Part shown: positions 61,931-64,000 of the stretch, in pieces | How the letters are laid out: the number at the start of each line of letters is the position of its first letter | How positions within the stretch are numbered: the stretch's first letter is position 1 | DNA from: Streptomyces sp. RPT161 | GTDB lineage: Bacteria; Actinomycetota; Actinomycetes; Streptomycetales; Streptomycetaceae | DNA: 64,000 bases | Assembly (NCBI RefSeq): GCF_027533845.1 | Contig: NZ_JAPZVN010000003.1 | Span: forward strand, 496,001-560,000 | Reading direction: 5' to 3' | Translations under genes and position numbers: made by a program | Notes under the pieces: model-generated | Seen by the model: only the letters and a program-made list of their open reading frames with translations | Databases searched by the model: none | What the model was told of the DNA's origin: nothing

Positions 61931-63163
61931 ATGAATCCGCGACCGCGAAGACTGCGTATGGCCTTGGCGGTGCTCGCCGCATGCGGGGCGCTGTTGGCGG
62001 AGTCCGCGGCGGGCACCGCGCAGGCCGCACCGGCGGTGAGTCTGCAGGCCGGTACGCAGACCGCGATCGCCCCAGGAGTGCGGTACCAGGAGTTCTCGGT
62101 GCACGCCTCGCACGGCACGGTGTACGGGCATCTGCTCATCGCTGACCTGAGCAACCCTCATGTCTCGGTGGACCTGCTGACGCCCGGTGTGGTGGCGGCC
62201 CGGGAGCCGGTCTCCCGGATGGCCGACGCGCGGGGCGCGGTGGCCGGGGTCAACGGGGACTTCTTCGACATCAGCGAGGCGCAGCACCCCGGTGTGGTCG
62301 CGACCGGCGCGGCGGTCGGCCCAGCGGTCGAGGGCGGGGTGCCGGTCAAGGCGGCGGTGCCGAACGGTCAGCGCTTCGGTCCTCCGTTGCCGCCGGGCAC
62401 CTCGACCCGGGATGTGATCGCGGTGGGCGAGGACGGGGTGGCGCGGCTGGCCCAACTGTCGTTCACCGGTTCGGCGTCGACCGCTGGTGGGACGATTCCC
62501 CTGCGCGGGTTCAACCAGTACGCCCTGCCGGTGGGCGGGGTCGGCGTCTACACCTCGCGCTGGGGAAGCGTGTCCCGGGAGCGCGCGGTGTGCGGTACCG
62601 ATCGGCTGCGGGCGGCGGGATGCAGCCGGGACACCTATGAGGTGACGGTGCGCGGCGGCCGGGTGACCGCGGTGGCCGGCAGGCCCGGTGCCGGGGCGGT
62701 GCCGCGCGACGGCTTCGCGCTGGTGGGCCGGGACGGTGGGGCGCGGGCGCTGCGGCGGCTGCGGCCGGGTGCCCGGGTGCGGTTGAGTGACGGGCTGTCG
62801 GGCGCGGCTGGGCTGCGGTTCGCGGTGGGTGGCTTTCCGGTGCTGCGCGGGGGTAGCCCACTGTCCGGTCTGGACAGGGCGGTCGCCGCGACCCGCACGG
62901 CGGCCGGATTCGGGTCGGGCGGCCGCCGGTTGTATCTGCTGGCGCTGGACGGCAACGCGGAGCGAGATGCCGGGTTGACCATCGCGGAGTTGGCGAGTTT
63001 GATGCGGCAGCTCGGCGCCGAGTCGGCGGTGGACCTGGACGGCGGCGGTTCCTCCACGCTGGTCGCCCGCTCCCCGGGCAGCCACCGGGTGACGGTGCGC
63101 AACCATCCGTCAGGTGGGTCCGAGCGTCCGGTGCCGGAGGGCATCGGACTCTTCTCCCGCTAG
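61931..63163 (+). CDS. Secreted phosphodiester glycosidase (NAGPA-like)
   Basis: 410 residues from the ATG at 61931 with CAGGGGGC upstream. A signal peptide (MNPRPRRLRMALAVLAACGA to about residue 36, AQA-like site) is followed by the NAGPA domain. It begins YQEFSVHASHGTVYGHLLIA, with the metal/active-site motifs VAGVNGDFFDISEAQHPGVV and LLALDGNAERDAGL-type and AVDLDGGGSSTLVARSPG. Family members release sugar from phosphodiester-linked glycans, and in bacteria may act on wall polymers such as teichoic acid. The end overlaps the convergent kinase gene by 54 bp. Confidence 0.88.
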   Translation: MNPRPRRLRMALAVLAACGALLAESAAGTAQAAPAVSLQAGTQTAIAPGVRYQEFSVHASHGTVYGHLLIADLSNPHVSVDLLTPGVVAAREPVSRMADARGAVAGVNGDFFDISEAQHPGVVATGAAVGPAVEGGVPVKAAVPNGQRFGPPLPPGTSTRDVIAVGEDGVARLAQLSFTGSASTAGGTIPLRGFNQYALPVGGVGVYTSRWGSVSRERAVCGTDRLRAAGCSRDTYEVTVRGGRVTAVAGRPGAGAVPRDGFALVGRDGGARALRRLRPGARVRLSDGLSGAAGLRFAVGGFPVLRGGSPLSGLDRAVAATRTAAGFGSGGRRLYLLALDGNAERDAGLTIAELASLMRQLGAESAVDLDGGGSSTLVARSPGSHRVTVRNHPSGGSERPVPEGIGLFSR

Positions 63164-64000
63164 CCGACCGGGCGGACGCGCGCCCACCGTGGCCACGGCC
63201 CGTGCGCCGGTACGGCATCCGGCGGCAGCCGCCTCGGCCGGGTCCGCGCCGTGCAGCAGTGCCGCCAGGAAGCCACCGGTGAAGGCGTCGCCCGCGCCGG
63301 TGGTGTCCACAGGGGTGCTCGGTACCGGGGGTATGCGGAGGGTGGGCGCGCCGCGTCGTACGACCAGCGCGCCCTGGGCGCCGAGGGTCACCACCACCGT
63401 ATGGTGGTCCTCGGCCAACTCCCGTGCAGCGTCGGCCGGTTCACGTCGGCCGGTGAGCAGTCGGGCCTCGGCCGCGTTGGGCAGCAGCAGATCGGCGCCG
63501 CGTATGGTGTCGCGCAGCACGGCCACTCCGGTGCGGGCCATGAAGCCGGTGGAGGCGGGATCCACGCTGACCGTCGCGCCCCGCTGCCGCGCCCGGGTGA
63601 TGGCGAGCGCGGCCAGCCGCCGACCGGGCTCGGTGAACAGCGGGTAGCCGGAGAGGTGGAGGTGCCGGACACCGTCGAGCAGTCGGTCGTCCCAGTCGTC
63701 CGGGCCGAGGTGGACGGCGGCTCCGCTGTCAGTGACCAGGGTGCGCTCGGCGCGGCTGTCCACCAGTGCGATCACCACCGCGGTGGGTCGCTGGTGGTCG
63801 GTGCGCAGCACCGGCCGCACTCCCTCGGCGAGCAGCGCGTCCCGGTGCCATGCGGCGTCCGCTGCGCCCACCCGGGCCAGCAGCCGGACGTCGGTGCCGC
63901 AACGCGCCGCCCACGCCGCCGCGTTGGCCCCGGCGCCGCCCGGCCGTACCGCGATCCGGGCGGGGGTGTCGGTGTCCGGGGCGAGCGCTCCGGTGTGCCG
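63110..64000 (-). CDS. PfkB-family sugar kinase (N-terminus beyond window)
   Basis: 297 codons are visible; the frame is open to the window edge, so the N-terminus is missing. PfkB signature 1 is RPGGAGANAAAWAARCGTDV, just inside the edge. Signature 2 is PVDTTGAGDAFTGGFLAALL, with the catalytic Asp in GAGDAF. LLPNAAEARLLTGR and VVTLGAQGALVVR are also typical. It phosphorylates a sugar or nucleoside with ATP (ribokinase/adenosine kinase group); substrate not determinable. The last 54 bp overlap the 3' end of the phosphodiester glycosidase gene on the other strand. Confidence 0.9.
   Translation of the reverse strand, partial: RHTGALAPDTDTPARIAVRPGGAGANAAAWAARCGTDVRLLARVGAADAAWHRDALLAEGVRPVLRTDHQRPTAVVIALVDSRAERTLVTDSGAAVHLGPDDWDDRLLDGVRHLHLSGYPLFTEPGRRLAALAITRARQRGATVSVDPASTGFMARTGVAVLRDTIRGADLLLPNAAEARLLTGRREPADAARELAEDHHTVVVTLGAQGALVVRRGAPTLRIPPVPSTPVDTTGAGDAFTGGFLAALLHGADPAEAAAAGCRTGARAVATVGARPPGRLAGEESDALRHRTLGPT

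Overview
The window is high-GC actinobacterial DNA, almost certainly from a Streptomyces or close relative. The evidence is the complete Pup-proteasome locus, a mycothiol ligase (MshC), the gyl glycerol operon with its IclR regulator, two chaplins (one with a sortase motif), F420-type oxidoreductases, many GTG starts and strong third-position GC. From memory, the order arc-dop-pup-prcB-prcA, metH-gylR-glpF-glpK-glpD, mshC and chpC-chpH matches the S. coelicolor SCO164x-SCO167x stretch. Lineage-specific modules appear to be inserted into that backbone.

Layout. 1-2405: divergent MFS exporter (cut by the window edge) and LacI regulator. 2911-8591: 20S proteasome subunits, Pup, Dop and the ARC/Mpa ATPase, all on the minus strand. 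8832-13801: ferredoxin, a secreted protein, tRNA m1A58 methyltransferase, site-2 protease, Cas4/RecB-like nuclease and an orphan NarL-type response regulator. 13862-22188: a six-gene peptide ABC transporter operon with two paralogous lipoprotein receptors at its ends and an unusual acidic tail on one permease. 22577-27196: HAD phosphatase and cobalamin-dependent MetH. 27468-32421: gylR and glpFKD, with two matching palindromic operators. 32529-41960: cysteine-synthase-like enzyme, GntR regulator and a seven-gene operon for oxidative L-fucose (or related 6-deoxy-sugar) uptake and breakdown, apparently inserted between glpD and the PAC2 gene. 42300-46979: PAC2 protein, MshC and three conserved actinobacterial genes of unclear role. 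47487-53310: hypothetical proteins, F420-dependent LLM oxidoreductase, aldo/keto reductase and a RecD2-like protein with decayed ATPase motifs. 53413-54685: chaplins ChpC and ChpH. 54834-58551: M20 peptidase, tRNA-Leu(GAG), NlpC/P60-like secreted protein and asparaginase.

58732-61263 is the most striking module. It pairs a family 2B encapsulin shell protein, which carries an inserted cyclic-nucleotide-binding-like domain, with an isoprenyl diphosphate synthase as probable cargo. It reads as a two-gene terpenoid-precursor nanocompartment. It is followed by a deazaflavin-dependent nitroreductase, a secreted phosphodiester glycosidase and a PfkB kinase truncated by the window end.

Many convergent or inter-operon junctions carry long GC-rich perfect hairpins that read as intrinsic terminators. 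No CRISPR array, rRNA, prophage or insertion sequence was recognised. Gene starts were chosen mainly by visible Shine-Dalgarno sequences, stop/start overlaps and known family N-termini. All functional calls rest on motif recognition by eye.
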